A DNA stretch of 64,000 nt from Isoetes taiwanensis (GCA_021234155.1 JAJEKV010000041.1:5942829-6006828); one strand, 5' to 3'. Shown: positions 1-11,222, counted from the stretch's first letter. Notes: generated from the letters alone by a model not told the origin. Numbers and translations are program-made.

Positions 1-1054
1 TTCCCTATCTAGTATACCATGTTCAAACCGACTACGTTGCAATCGTAGTCACTAATCTACCATGAGTATACACAACAAAAGTATCTATTCTTTGTTCCAA
101 ATAAAGAAATTCAACTTAGGAACTTTACCCATAAGCATGTCCCATAGGAAACAATTTGAGATTCCGCATCCAAATTTTGCGTCCATATCCTTGACAGCTT
201 CTACGTAAAGTGTCCTCCCAATGACTAAGCAAACCTGCAAATAAGGTCAAGTGTTAATATAGATGACTTCCCAAGTCGAATATTTATATAATTGACTCCC
301 ACGGCCAATCAGTCTCTCAGATCACCACGATCTGACTCCGCAATCCCAAGCAGGATACTTTTGCGGTTCTCCATACTCAGGCTTAAAGATTGGAATTTAC
401 TCAGGCTCAAATGACCAAGATGAACTTCTAGAGATGGCAAGAGGTTATGGCGGGTAGTTTGGCTATTATGACAAAGCAGAGCTCAATGTTTTGTAGCAGT
501 GGTTTACTTGTCTCCATGACAAGCTATTTGTCTCCATGACAAGCTTTTTCATGACAGCCCAGCAGTCATCCTTATTATTCCATAATCCCCAAAGGATCAT
601 AGAAGTTTCCCCAATAATCCGAACGCGTTCACAACAAGTCGGTCCATATACTTCGAGCATTCTCCACGAAATCACTGAGTTTTCCCTGCTACTGATGCTC
701 CAGATTCGCTAGCAGCAATAGTCACCAAATCCACCTCAGTTCCACTAACTGCTCTAATATTGAACCACATGATTTCCCTTCATGTATAAAAGCCTTTACT
801 CCATTAGGATAATCCAAATATCTTCTTGTGATCCTCAAAATGATAATCTCCTCTTCATTCCGTTGCCATGCTCCAGCAAAATAAGAACTAATAGTAGTTC
901 TTGCAGCACATACAAGAACAATGATCTTTACGGCCCTCTGGGAAATTCCTAGCTCCATCGTTTCTGATCTCTTTAATTCCTCTCACAGATTAGTGAGTCC
1001 AAATTCCACTGGTGATCCCATTGTCCATGGTTCCCAAAAGAATCTCAAACCTCC
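1..1054 (-). mobile_element. Internal region of a minus-oriented LTR retrotransposon, running off the left edge
   Basis: This stretch lies immediately downstream, in minus-strand sense, of a tRNA-Met-type primer-binding site and so should be the 5' internal region of the element whose LTR is at 1069-1850. Two short minus ORFs (722-958 and 466-675) occupy the place where gag would begin, but I see no zinc knuckle or other gag signature, and no pol motif before the window edge. Either gag is decayed or the element is non-autonomous. The retroelement assignment rests on the PBS and LTR only. Confidence 0.45.
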
Positions 1055-1066
1055 GCTCTGATACCA
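1055..1066 (-). other. Primer-binding site, tRNA-iMet type
   Basis: The minus strand reads TGGTATCAGAGC, the standard complement of the initiator-Met tRNA 3' end. It lies two bases from the TG...CA end of the LTR at 1069, which fixes the element's orientation. Confidence 0.8.
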
Positions 1067-1068
1067 CT

Positions 1069-1850
1069 TGATACAATTCATGTATATTTGGGAAGTTGTG
1101 GCACCATAGAATCATAGAACCATAATGAAATAATAGTAGAACACTGGACTAAAGAAACTTTTTTCATGCACGGTTGATATGGCAGCATCATTAACCACCC
1201 AACCGGATCCACTAGGTTATGGCAAAACACAAGTGCTATGGCAAATACAAAGCCTTGGCATCTAGCTTATTGGCCTTCCAGACTAATATAGCTACTCCAA
1301 GTAGCCACACATCATAAAAATAATTGCAGATCTGTGAAGTCGCTATGGCAATGTTTTGTGACCCCTTGTCACCTTTTCGGCCATTACTCTCTCCTCCGGG
1401 TGAATTACGGAATGTGCCGCCCCAATTCGGAAACTAGACTTCGAATCGGTTCCAACGAGATAAAGGCGCTTCAATTGGAGCTCTGGTTGCGGAGATATAC
1501 CCAACTGAAGTTTAGGTTCTATTTATAGATCTCTCTGCGACTAGCCTTTTTTTAGCAGGCAGTTGCTTTTTTTCTCAAAATATCTCCTTGCCTTTAATTA
1601 GATTATATGACTTATCATACGGGACATTATCTATGATCTTTTTCTCAACCAATAACCATCCCAATGATAGTACCTCGATCCCTTCCATAAATATCAATGG
1701 TTCTTCACATCCAAATGCTATGTTATCCTATGCCCCTTTATATTATTAGGTAACCTTAGGAGTAACATTTACATAATATTTGCCATAATATTTGCCATAT
1801 TCCAATAACCCATTCGTCGTGGACCACTCCCCCGTGCTTGCTCCATATCA
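1069..1850 (-). repeat. LTR (5' LTR of minus-oriented element), family A
   Basis: On the minus strand this LTR begins TGATATGGAGCAAGCACGGG and ends with TGTATCA next to the PBS. It contains a TATA box, CTATAAAT, at 1521-1528 (minus). It aligns with the LTR at 53551-54215 (plus): same TGATATGG start, same GGGGGAGTGG block, same TATA followed by a shared block about CTCCGCAACCAGAG. Partial copies lie at 10715-11207 and 12332-12850. The window therefore holds at least three insertions of one LTR family. Confidence 0.75.
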
Positions 1851-3774
1851 GTATGTGTGTCCGTAAGTAAGGAAATTGAAACGCAATGATATATTGTGAG
1901 TTATTATGCTCATGCAAAAATTAAAACTTTGGTCTATGGTGCATTTACATTTAAAGACCCATAGTTGAAAATACATCTCACGTAGAAAATACATGTCAAT
2001 GAAAGAAAATCATAAGAGAGAAAATTGAAGAAAACCAAATATATATCACAGGAAAAAACTGGATGTTTGAGATTGGTTGGAGGCTTGGGCCAATTTTGTG
2101 CCCACCATGTAGACATGATTGGAGCAGTGTGCAGCTCCTTATGACTGGAATTAAGATTCGGGTATCCCAAGATCTTCTTGCGAGTTCCACAGCTTTGATT
2201 TGATAGGAATTGGATTTACGAAAGCGCAGGTGTATCCTGCAAGTTTCGCAGCTTGCTTTTTGTGCCAGGGATTATATTTAGATTGCTTTGTGTGTCTTTA
2301 AAGGAAGAAGCTCAAGTCAGTACAGAAATTTGGATTTAAGATCTATTCTGGTAGTCATTTTTGTTTCTTCTATTCTAAATACTTATTGACAGATTTCAGT
2401 GCTTGGTGGCCTCATGCATGTAGGATCCCGAATTAGTTTAATAAAGTTCCAATCAGGCTATAATAATCATCGGAAGGAGTTTGAGAGGCCCATAAGATGT
2501 ACAGAGTTCATGATTTTAAACAAGAACTCTTGCACAATCAGAGGTAATTGGGTCTAATTGGGCCTGTATCAAACGCACTAAATCATACCAGGTCGTTCGA
2601 GTGCTGCCTTCATAGAGGTAGTTTTTCCTGTTTAGGCAGGCTGTTAGAGCTTCAAAAACATATGATAGAAGAGGACGATGACATGCTTGCAAATTGCCTT
2701 TTCTTGCTTCCTGATTCGGCACCTACAATAGAACCAATAACCCAATAGCAATTGGAGGCAAAATTTGTCCTTCAGCTCGGTCTTATTGTCATTTTCTAGA
2801 GTCGCATTTATTCTGCGGCATTTATTCTGTGGTAGATATTTTCCTTGGCCGATTTTCTTTCCCTCTTCCATCTTTCATTCTATCTCCAATTATAACCTTA
2901 AAACCCAAACAGTGGATTCACATCTGGCAACAGAGCATGGTTAGTTCTGGCTTATGGGATCGGCATTGCTTCAATAATACAGTCACATCTGATCAGGTAA
3001 GATTCACCTCAGGTATTTGTCAAGGAATGGGAATTGATCTCCGAAAACCGGGATCTTTGAAATGGGTTGCTGGGAAGAGTTGTTTCGTTCATATTTTGAT
3101 TCCACAATGAGGTAAGGTCTCTAAGCAAAACTCACAAGCAAAACTGTATTTACGCTCTTATTGCACAGACCAACACTATAACAACCGACATACTAATGGT
3201 TTGTGTTTGGATCTAAAGAAAGAGAAGGGTTCAGGTCCGGATTCAAGGAAAACATTGCATAAATTGAGAAGGAATTGAAGTAGATTGATTGGAAATAAGA
3301 GTAGACTTACTTGGAAGCAATCGAAGGACATGGACTGGAGCAAAGCCGATTGGAGCAAAATTTTAGATTGGAGTCGGATCAAGCTGTCCTGCTAGACTGG
3401 ATCATTTAATTATGGTGCTAGACTGTTCACCGACATAAGATATTGCCACATGTTACAGCATCGAACATCTTTGAATAAAACGTGGCAATAAAATAAAATG
3501 TAAAACTAGATTGCGCGCGGAAAAATTCAGGAGGAACAAAAACAAAAATGAAAAACTACAAACCCCATTTCATATGTAATGAAAATGCTTGAATCGCATA
3601 TGGACTTCTATAACTAGTTATAGATATGTAAAGGAAATGATATCTCATTTTGCAATATGCATTTGGCTTGTAAGCTTGCTGAATAGCGGCCACCTCCTTT
3701 TTAATATGCACGAATCGTCATGAACTTATTTCTAGTTTGGAGCACCATGCATCAGAGTATATGCAAACACGCCC
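1851..3774. other. No gene recognised
   Basis: AT-rich sequence with only short ORFs. The longest, 2829-3110 plus (93 codons), has no recognisable motif or splice context. I see no RNA gene or clear repeat in this stretch. Confidence 0.5.
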
Positions 3775-5735
3775 TCATCTACCATCAATTTTATCCTTCA
3801 CCTCGTCATGCGGCAAATGGCTATGCAAGTGCCTCCATGTCTGAATGACATCTAACTCATAACATCTAACTGGTTCCCTAAAATCCTCAGGCTTGCATTT
3901 ATTTATGCCGCCATGCCAGTTCTTGCTTGTTGTCTCATAATACTCAATGTAATCTCTCACAAAATCCTTGCCAACATTAATTTGAAAATCTCGTACCTTA
4001 CGAAGTTCTGCCCCACCTCGAATCGAAACGTGTCATACAATAGAACACAAACCTTTTCTGCAAACTTGTTGGAGAATTCACTTGATGTATGGAATGCACC
4101 AATTTTGTATACTGGTCTTCCCTGCTTAATATATCACTCTTTCTTCTCTTTGGAAGCGCTGCCCCTGCAGTAGCAGACTGCTCCATAGCAACTTCTAGAG
4201 CTTTACTTGCTCTCAAAAAATTAACATCATGATAGATATCAATTATCTTCTCATCTATCCTTGTCTGCAGAATTCTCGACTCCTGATGTCTCCTCAATAT
4301 TCGGTTGAAGGTTCGATACAAATTCTGCAACCTGCACAGCCAAAAGATCACAACAAATAAAAAACAAAACATCAAAACAAATAAAAACTGAACTTACGAG
4401 TCTGGAGGGTATCTTCCACCGTCCTGCGGATGTACACATAAGATATCTTTCCAACATATCTGCAAAATCGACCAATGGAATGTCCTCAACACTTCTATCA
4501 ATTGGAAGATTGTTTCGAATCCTTCAAGCATCAAAATGGCCCCTAGCCCATTCATCCTTCGCCTCTAAAGCATTAGATCCCGCAGAATTGGCCTTATCAA
4601 CCAAATCTGGATCAAGATCCTTGATCCCAACAGTATTATTTATTCTTTTTCCACTACTCCGACCATTGTTCTTTTCCATCTCTTTTTCTTTATTTGAATT
4701 AATACTAGCAACTTCCTTTTCCAGAAGTCTATCAACAGGCGTATCAAAACTAAACGAGGGATGATCTTCCACATTTCCTACAGAAAAAATCATTAAAACA
4801 TACCTTAAAATGGCGAACATACTTGATATACTAGCAAAGTTTGTGGCTTCCTTTTCCATAGAAACTACATCAGAGTTTGTGGCATCTGCTTTCAAACAGA
4901 GTTAGAAACATGCACAAGAACCACAGTTAAAACACAAAAAGAAAAAAAAAAACCTGAAGTTAAGATCGAATCCATAATAGCTGAGCCTACATTACCAAAC
5001 AGTAAGCTCGAATTCAAAAGAGTTAAATTTTGATATGTTCACTCCATTCCGACCTTGCATGCATAAAGATTAACAAAGAAAGCAACAAAAAAAAAAAAAA
5101 AAAAACAATGAATTACCTAAATCTGAACTCGCATTCCCACCAGATAATGTTTCAAGGGCATTCCGACCTGCATGCACAAAAAAATTAGAAAGAAAGAAAC
5201 AAAGAACAAAAAAACGTTGAATCCTTAGACCTAGAGTCGCCTCGTGGCCAGAAGAACCATGAATAACTTCCATTCCACCTGGAAAATTAAAAAAAAAAAC
5301 ACAAACATTACATCCGACCTGCATGCACAAAAAAATTAGAAAGAAAGAAACAAAGAACAAAAAAACGTTGAATCCTTAGACCTAGAGTCGCCTCGTGGCT
5401 AGAAGAACCATGAATAACTTCCATTCCACCTGGAAAATTAAAAAAAACACAAACATTACTTAAAGAATCAATAAACTTGAAAACAAATACTCATTACCTG
5501 CACTAGAACCTCCAAATCCGATCAAAGACGGCTGGCCGCCTTGAAAAGTAACTGCTGAAGCATCAAAACAAGAAATGAAACACCAAAACAACAAAAATAA
5601 AGCATCTAATCCACAAAACAGATCAATGCCTCCTTGCGCCACATTTTTTCCCTTCTGTCGAGCTATGGCTTTCGCCCTAGGAACACAAAATGACGAAGCA
5701 GGCACCATTGGAGGGCGTCTCTCCGACGGCGCCAT
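3775..5735 (-). pseudogene. Decayed multi-exon plant gene with tandem phase-1 micro-exons, function unknown
   Basis: A minus-strand gene can be traced from an ATG at 5735 (MAPSERRPP...) leftwards through several short exons, each bounded by AG acceptors and GTAA/GTCT-type donors. Exons of 48-51 bp (about 5390-5437, 5229-5276 and 5118-5168) all begin after the first base of a Gly codon and end in the same phase, so each adds 16-17 residues. The 48-bp exon is duplicated with its introns. Further left come an acidic/Lys-rich exon (about 4525-4785) and an exon with VDFADMLERYL. A TGA at 4524-4526 interrupts that frame, and the segment at 3998-4375 is in another frame. No known domain is recognised. 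It could be a live gene with sequence errors. Confidence 0.45.
5170..5460 (-). repeat. Tandem duplication of a 48-bp exon plus flanking introns
   Basis: Two near-identical units of about 148 bp lie head to tail, at about 5170-5312 and 5318-5460. Each contains a pyrimidine-rich acceptor, the 48-bp exon encoding GMEVIHGSSGHEATLG in the left copy, a GTCTAAGG donor, and a following intron ending TGCATGCAG. Their similarity, including intron sequence, indicates recent duplication. Because the exon is symmetric, the extra copy would keep the frame. Confidence 0.8.
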
Positions 5736-6049
5736 AGCCGCACCTCTGCCTCGTACAAAACATGGGAGCAAAAAAGGGGGGGGACAATTTTGCTCCCCTA
5801 TTCCATGTTGTGGGGGCGTGGCCATGGGTCCTGGATTCCAGCGTGGACCGGTGACCCGCTCCCGGCTACCACCGGTCGCGGGGCCCCACCGGTCCACACC
5901 GGAATCTGGTCCCATGGCCATGCCCCCATACATCCCCTCCCCTCCCCCCTCTTTTTTTATATTTTTCCTTTGTTGTATTTCTATTTTTCCTTTTGTACTT
6001 TCCCTTGCTATATTTTCTTTTTTTTCTTATGATCATTTTTTTTCACAGG

Positions 6050-6440
6050 AAAATGGATTGGGGAGGCGCGTGAGGACAGGATTTGTCAGCTGCCAACTGG
6101 GAGTCGTTGAGGATGAGTGGAACACTCTCCAGAACTATCCGGCATTCGATATCCGGGCATGCTAGATGTGATGTTGAACATGGCTTCAGTGCGATTATTG
6201 GGATCATACCTTCAGGGGGTAATACTCAGCTATGTCATCGGACAGTACCTTGACATGTATCATAATGTATCATGAAGTATCCTTGTACAGTTTATGAGCG
6301 TTCTTATTACTATCAAGGTTTTTTTCTCGAAAACCATTCGAGACAATGGTTTTTTAATCTTGGCAGCAATACGTTTGATGTGCTCTTTTGATTAAGTCCC
6401 ATCAGCCTATTGGTCTGCTTGGACGATAAAAATCCATACA
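6050..6440 (+). mobile_element. 3' end of a LINE (family L)
   Basis: This region parallels the 3' part of the LINE at 23590-23880 (shared blocks about TTTGTCAGCTGCCAA, GTTGAGGATGA and GACTTCAGTRCGATT). It ends in a GGTTTTTTAATC hairpin module and then CAGCCTATTGGTCTGCTTGGACGATAAAA, which also ends the copy at 55020-55853 and resembles 46642-46672. No complete ORF remains. It lies upstream of the RING-H2 gene, in the same direction. Confidence 0.6.
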
Positions 6441-6826
6441 TTCATTTATTCATTTTTTTCTTTTATGTTTTCTTGATGGATTGCATCCTATATTGTACGT
6501 ATCTTGTACTCAATGCAAGGTGTATAGCACAGCCTATAACCTCCGTGCCAACAACAAATGCAGCTCTTAACACAAGTGTGCAAAATGAATATTCTCCTCA
6601 AAATGGTTACTTAGTGAGGTTGTCCGAAATGGCTCATTGGATTCCATAGCCATAAAATGGCCCATCAAATATGGGCCTCATCGGCGTGTGCATTTTCATA
6701 TCCTCTGCCCTTAACGAATGGCAGCGAGCAGGAGAGAAGGGCAGGAGAAGCCGCCGCCGGCCTAGTTAGGGTTGCCGTCTTCCCATCGTTCCAATCGTTC
6801 TGATCCACTTTCGGATCCCACTCTCA

Positions 6827-7110
6827 GGTAGCGTTTTTTCTGGATTTGGTCAGTTTGGCTTACGCGGTTTAGATAGGGCATATCTGATTGATTGATTGGT
6901 TTATGTTTTTGCTTTCACGATCTGCAGAAGTTGGTGATTTGGGTAAGAAAGCTCAGCTTTTTGAAGTGGTCTAACAACATATGGATGGTGGGTTTGAGGT
7001 AGGAACCTAATTGATTTGGGCAAGATAAAAAAAAAAGATTGTATTTGAGCTTGGTGATATAATAAGCAGATCTTTGATTCGCATTTTATTCGCCTCAAAC
7101 CTCTCCTAGT
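6827..7110 (+). other. Probable 5' UTR intron of the RING-H2 gene
   Basis: The sequence CTCTCAG|GTAGCG at 6826/6827 looks like a donor, and CCTAG|TTTGCC at 7110 a possible acceptor just before the coding start. An alternative acceptor is TCTGCAG at about 6928. The GC-rich, GCCGCCGCC-containing stretch at 6720-6780 would be the first part of the 5' UTR. Confidence 0.4.
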
Positions 7111-7128
7111 TTGCCCACAAGCATATCA

Positions 7129-8388
7129 ATGTCATCTTTAGCAGAACCGCTCACACACTGGTGCCATCAATGTTCTCGAGCAGTCAGGCCAGCTCCAGGG
7201 AATGATATAATCTGTCCCCTCTGTAATGAAGGCTTTATTGAGGAAAATGAAAATCCAACAGAAGGCTACTATCCTGGACGTCTGTTTGAAAGGCCTACTT
7301 CAGCACAGGGAGGTGGAGGTGTTGCCGTTGCAGATGGTGGGGGTGAATTACCATCAGGATTTCCAAGGTTTTTGCAGTTTCCTCCAAGGGCTAGAAACTT
7401 AGGTGGTGGTGGTAATCCATCTATTCTGCAAGCAATTCATGCTATGACATCCGTTCTGCAGCAGATGCAGCCACCTCCTCCACCTGGAGAAATGCCAGCA
7501 GTAGGTGAGAGAGGTAACCAGCTACCAGACGGGGTGCCTTTCAGTCCACTCATATTACTCCAGGGTCAGAATTTCTTAGGAGAGCTTTTAGTTGATAACG
7601 GCACTGGAACAGGAGCTAGAAGATTGCAAGGCAACTTGGGTGATTACTTTTTTGGTCCAGAATTTGACCAGCTGCTGCAGCGATTGGCCGAGAATGACCC
7701 GAATAGATATGGACCTCCACCAGCATCTAAAAATGCAGTTGAAGGTTTACCAACTTTGAAAATATCTGAGGAGCATATGGGTACAGATGCAGCCCAATGT
7801 GCTGTCTGCAAGGATGAATTTGAGCTTGGAACTGAAGTTCGTCAAATGCCCTGCAAACATATGTACCATGGGGATTGCATTCTGCCTTGGCTGGCACAGC
7901 ATAATTCTTGTCCAGTCTGTCGTTATGAGTTACCTACAGATGATCCTGACTACAATCAGGCAAGGGCTGGTCAAAATACATCTGCATCTGCACCAGTCAA
8001 TTTAGTGAGCCGAGGAGGAAATAGGGGGTTCACGATTTGGGGCAGTCCTGGTAGTGGATTTTCCATGAGTCCAGTTCAAACAGATGGCGGGAATCAGGCA
8101 GGTAACCGTGAAAACATGCCTACAGTTGAGGCTTCCAGAACAGAAGATACCAATAGAGCAGGAGGAACATCTGGTGGAGGTGGAAGTGGTGCAAGGCGTA
8201 TCTCATTTAGTTTTCCATGGCCATTTCGTTCAGCTTCTCAAACACCTTCTACTGGACAAGCTGAAACTTCTTCTTCCTCCGATGAATCAAGAGCACAGGC
8301 AGAAAATAATAATGTTCAATCGACTCAATTGCATATGCCAACTGATGAAGATGGAATGTCAGAAGCCAGGCAAGAAGAGCTGGACTGA
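7129..8388 (+). CDS. RING-H2 E3 ubiquitin ligase of the RNF115/RNF126-like (RING1-like) plant family
   Basis: A complete, intronless 419-codon ORF from ATG at 7129. An in-frame TTG at 7111 lies upstream, but the ATG is the proper start. The N-terminus has a small zinc ribbon, CHQC at 12-15 and CPLC at 29-32, as in plant and animal RNF126 relatives, where it binds client proteins. After a Gly/Pro-rich linker comes a RING-H2 domain at residues 224-264: CAVC, a CKHMYH core with the paired His, and CPVC. Near residues 300-315 is GFTIWGSPGSGFSM, like the conserved segment after the RING in plant RING1-like proteins. The tail is Ser-rich and acidic. It should pass ubiquitin from an E2 to substrates, probably cytosolic or nuclear. 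All zinc ligands are present and I see no breaks. Confidence 0.93.
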   Translation: MSSLAEPLTHWCHQCSRAVRPAPGNDIICPLCNEGFIEENENPTEGYYPGRLFERPTSAQGGGGVAVADGGGELPSGFPRFLQFPPRARNLGGGGNPSILQAIHAMTSVLQQMQPPPPPGEMPAVGERGNQLPDGVPFSPLILLQGQNFLGELLVDNGTGTGARRLQGNLGDYFFGPEFDQLLQRLAENDPNRYGPPPASKNAVEGLPTLKISEEHMGTDAAQCAVCKDEFELGTEVRQMPCKHMYHGDCILPWLAQHNSCPVCRYELPTDDPDYNQARAGQNTSASAPVNLVSRGGNRGFTIWGSPGSGFSMSPVQTDGGNQAGNRENMPTVEASRTEDTNRAGGTSGGGGSGARRISFSFPWPFRSASQTPSTGQAETSSSSDESRAQAENNNVQSTQLHMPTDEDGMSEARQEELD

Positions 8389-9078
8389 GACCCTTTTGTG
8401 ACATAGTTTTGGTACAACCCTAAGTGGTAGCTGTATCTGGCCGATGCAATGTGAATACAGTTGAGTGGTATATTTCAGCTGTACAGGGATAAAACATGAT
8501 ACTCATTTCTTATTCAACGTGAAACCAGATGCTGGACAGCCTTCCTTACTCCCATTACAATGCAGAATTTTAGTAGAGCAGCCTCTTGTTTCTACTGGAA
8601 ATTACTTTCATCTTTTTTGTCTGGAGTTTATTTGCCTGCTAAGCTGTTTTGTGGCACCCACTGGAACTGCTATGCAGTATGAAAGTGGCTATAGTTTAAA
8701 TAATGTGCAAATATAAATTGTTAAAATGAATTATTTGTTATCTTGATTTATTTATAGGGCTGTGACGTATCTTTAGATTCTGTATTGTTGTGCTCTATGT
8801 GATCCTTGAGGTAACAGGCGTTCTGGTAGCTGGCAGAAACGGTATGTCACATTTTAGAAGAGCTCATATTTGTTTCCTTGATGGAAGCAAAAAATGAGCA
8901 AAAAGTTACTCAATCCACTGACTAGCAGAAGTTGCAGCCAAGAAATGCCTTCCATGGATTCTTCTTATACATTTGGCGAGGAAGAGCCTCTAACATCTCA
9001 TCTCCAGCTTCTGCGTAGATTTAGTTTCCCATACTTCTACTACTGTGCATGCCGAGACTTCTTTCATCTTTAGAGAGT
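8389..9078. other. 3' UTR and downstream spacer of the RING-H2 gene
   Basis: Non-coding sequence following the RING-H2 stop, AT-rich near 8700-8760. The end of the transcript cannot be set. The sequence around 8395-8475 is the source of the duplicate at 9140-9245. Confidence 0.5.
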
Positions 9079-9260
9079 TGAGCACAGGCAGAAAATAATA
9101 ATGCTGAAGATGGATGTCAAAAGCCAGGCAAGAAGAGCTGGACTAAGTTTTGGTGCAACCCTAAGTGGTAGCTGTATCTGGTCGATGCAATGTGAATACA
9201 GTTAATAGTGGTATATTTCAGCTGTAATACAGTTGAGTGGTATATTTATGGGGATATGAA
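9079..9260 (+). pseudogene. Duplicated 3' end of the RING-H2 gene (last codons plus 3' UTR)
   Basis: Positions 9083-9245 repeat the end of the RING-H2 coding region and its 3' UTR (source about 8290-8490). The AGCACAGGCAGAAAATAATAATG block, the AGCCAGGCAAGAAGAGCTGGACT block containing the end of the reading frame, and the CCCTAAGTGGTAGCTGTATCTGG block are all recognisable. The copy lacks about 30 bp within the coding part, and its terminal codons read GGACTAAG instead of GGACTGAG. It lacks the RING and cannot encode a ligase. It is a local duplication about 790 bp downstream. Confidence 0.8.
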
Positions 9261-9392
9261 ATGATATTTCATGCAATTTCATGCAGATGCTTCCATACGT
9301 AAAGGACAGTTGGGCCCAATCCATCATTTCATGCAGATGCTTCCAATATACGCGAAGGACGAAGGACGGTTGGGCCCAATCCAGCTGTCTTG

Positions 9393-10118
9393 TTAACCGC
9401 CCAATTCAGCCGTCCTGTCCATTAATGGCGTGACATGTCAATCGTCCAATCTAATCCTGTCCATTAATAGCGCGACATGTGTTGCTCAGGGTTCAAAATT
9501 GGGGGGTTTCGACCCTTAAAAATCTGGCCGTTGCAAAAAAATTTCGATAGCCAAAAAGTATCCCCCGGCGTTTTTCCAGCCTATTTTCGGAGAAGTTTCT
9601 AAGGATTTCCGAGAAATACACTATAATTTCATGTATTTCCAGGAGCTTTAAATGTACGCACGCATTTTTATTGGTTAGGGAAAATTATAATTTCGAACTC
9701 TGGTGTTGCTTCTTCAAATCCTGAAAGTCGTGCACTTGTTCTCCTTTTGAACATTGAAAGTCGTGCAAGAATTTTACTCGTTCTCCTTCTGTTCTTTTTG
9801 CTTCTGTTCTTTCTACCTGCCATGGCATGCAGGACATGTGGCAGCACTAGATTTGGCCTAATCGTCCTCTATGTTGAGGAAAAAGCCTTGGAGGTCAGCC
9901 GTCTTGTCCATTAATGGTGTGCCATGTCAACCGTCCAATCTAGTCATCCTGTCCATTAATAGCACGACATGCGTTGCTTCTTTAAACCCTAAAATTTGTG
10001 CAAGAATTTTTCTCGTTCTACTTCTGTTCTTTCTACCTACCATTGCATGCTGGACACGTGACAACAATGGATTGGGCCTAATCATCCTCTATGTTGAGGG
10101 AAAAGCCTTGTAGTTTTT
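9393..10118. repeat. Direct tandem duplication; copy A 9393-9895, copy B 9896-10118
   Basis: Copy B repeats, with about 10-15% divergence, the order of blocks in copy A: GTCCATTAATGG, CATGTCAA-CGTCCAATCTA, a second GTCCATTAATAGC, GTTGCTTCTT, TCTGTTCTTTCTACCT, and TCCTCTATGTTGAGG-AAAAGCCTTG. Copy A is longer because it holds the MITE at 9487-9702 and a short internal expansion near 9720-9800. No coding function is seen. Confidence 0.75.
9487..9702. mobile_element. hAT-type MITE, 216 bp, with perfect 8-bp TSD
   Basis: The element starts CAGGGTTCAAAATT and ends with the inverse AATTTCGAACTCTG, giving imperfect 14-bp terminal inverted repeats of the hAT type. It is flanked by identical GTGTTGCT copies at 9479-9486 and 9703-9710. 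The homologous site in the downstream duplicate (about 9974-9982) is uninterrupted, an in-window empty-site control. No ORF is inside, so it must have been moved by a transposase encoded elsewhere. Confidence 0.88.
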
Positions 10119-10714
10119 TTTGCTGGAAGGTCAAGCAGGCCGTCGCACTCCATGCATCGATCCGCTTCCCTCCAGAAAAAAGTCCACAGGGGCTTTCTCT
10201 TATCCAATGCAAAATCTTAGTAACAATACAAAAGGTGGCTTTAATTAGGATTCACGTGGACGGTGGCTTTTGCGGAGGGTGTCTTCAGCTGCCATTAACA
10301 TGTTGGACACATTTAAACCCTACAGCTAGGGTAAAACATGCGAAGATTCTTCTGCATGTGAATAATTGAGCAGCTAACTCGGTGCTTAAGCAGCAATTGC
10401 AAGCGTGCACGAGGTACGCATTGCGTTTGGGGAGACCTAGCTAGGGCATTGCTGAAAATATGTCCAGCCTCTTACCAACACAGCACTAAAAAGGGCCCAT
10501 GTGAATTGCAAATGAGCTAATTAGATGTGATTCATAATCCTAGATATCACGTTGTTAACTGCGAATCACGGACCATAGCTTAACCTATCAATATCATAAT
10601 TTGGAAGTGTTCTTTATCATGTTCTGCAGCTTGCTTTGGTGATGTTTCTGCAAGTTTGAAACCCCCGCTGGAGTTGAACCAAGCCTCTATGAGTGCTGGC
10701 TTTTTTTGGAAAAA

Positions 10715-11207
10715 GGTTAAACTGCTCAATATAAGACACCAAGAGTTAGGCTCTAGGATAGTAACAAGTTATTGAACAAGAACAGCAGACGCTCTAGTAA
10801 AAAGTAATGGCTTTCTTAGAATCAGATTCAAGAGCGAATGAGTAGAGCAGTCTTCTTTGACCCCCTATCACTCTTCCAGCCATATCTCTCTTTTTCGGAT
10901 GAACCATGGGAAGTGCTACCCCAATTCCGAAACTACACTCCAAGACGGTTTCAAAAAACTAAATATCGCCTCAATCGGAGCTTTGATTGCCGAAATATGT
11001 GTAACTGAAGTTCAGCATCCATTTATAGGTCTTTGCTACGACTTTAGCCCCTTTTTATTTAGCTAAGCCTTTTTAGCATCATTTATGTAGACCATAGGTT
11101 GCCTTTATTGCCTTGCCTTACCAATAATTTGTCAAACTTAGACATCCACGCTAGTCCACCAAGACTAACATCCAAGACCACTCCCCCGAGCTACCATATT
11201 TATATCA
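10715..11207 (-). repeat. Truncated 3' LTR, family A
   Basis: Its right end on the plus strand, CTACCATATTTATATCA, is the inverse of the TGATAT LTR start. It includes the inverse of GGGGGAGTGGTC and the block facing CCGAAATATG, as in the LTRs at 1069-1850 and 53551-54215. The R/U5 part is missing on the left. Confidence 0.6.
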
Positions 11208-11222
11208 ATTTCTCCCTTTCTG
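11208..11222 (-). other. Polypurine tract
   Basis: The minus strand reads AGAAAGGGAGAAAT directly next to the LTR start, where plus-strand DNA synthesis is primed in LTR retrotransposons. Confidence 0.5.

Noticed and set aside
5575-6165. 196-codon plus-strand ORF
   Set aside because: It overlaps antisense the first exon and upstream region of the minus-strand gene, is of odd composition (long Phe/Ser runs) and has no known domain. Judged a shadow.
7111-7128. Upstream TTG as start of the RING-H2 protein
   Set aside because: The frame is open but begins with TTG; the first ATG is at 7129 and plant nuclear genes start at ATG.
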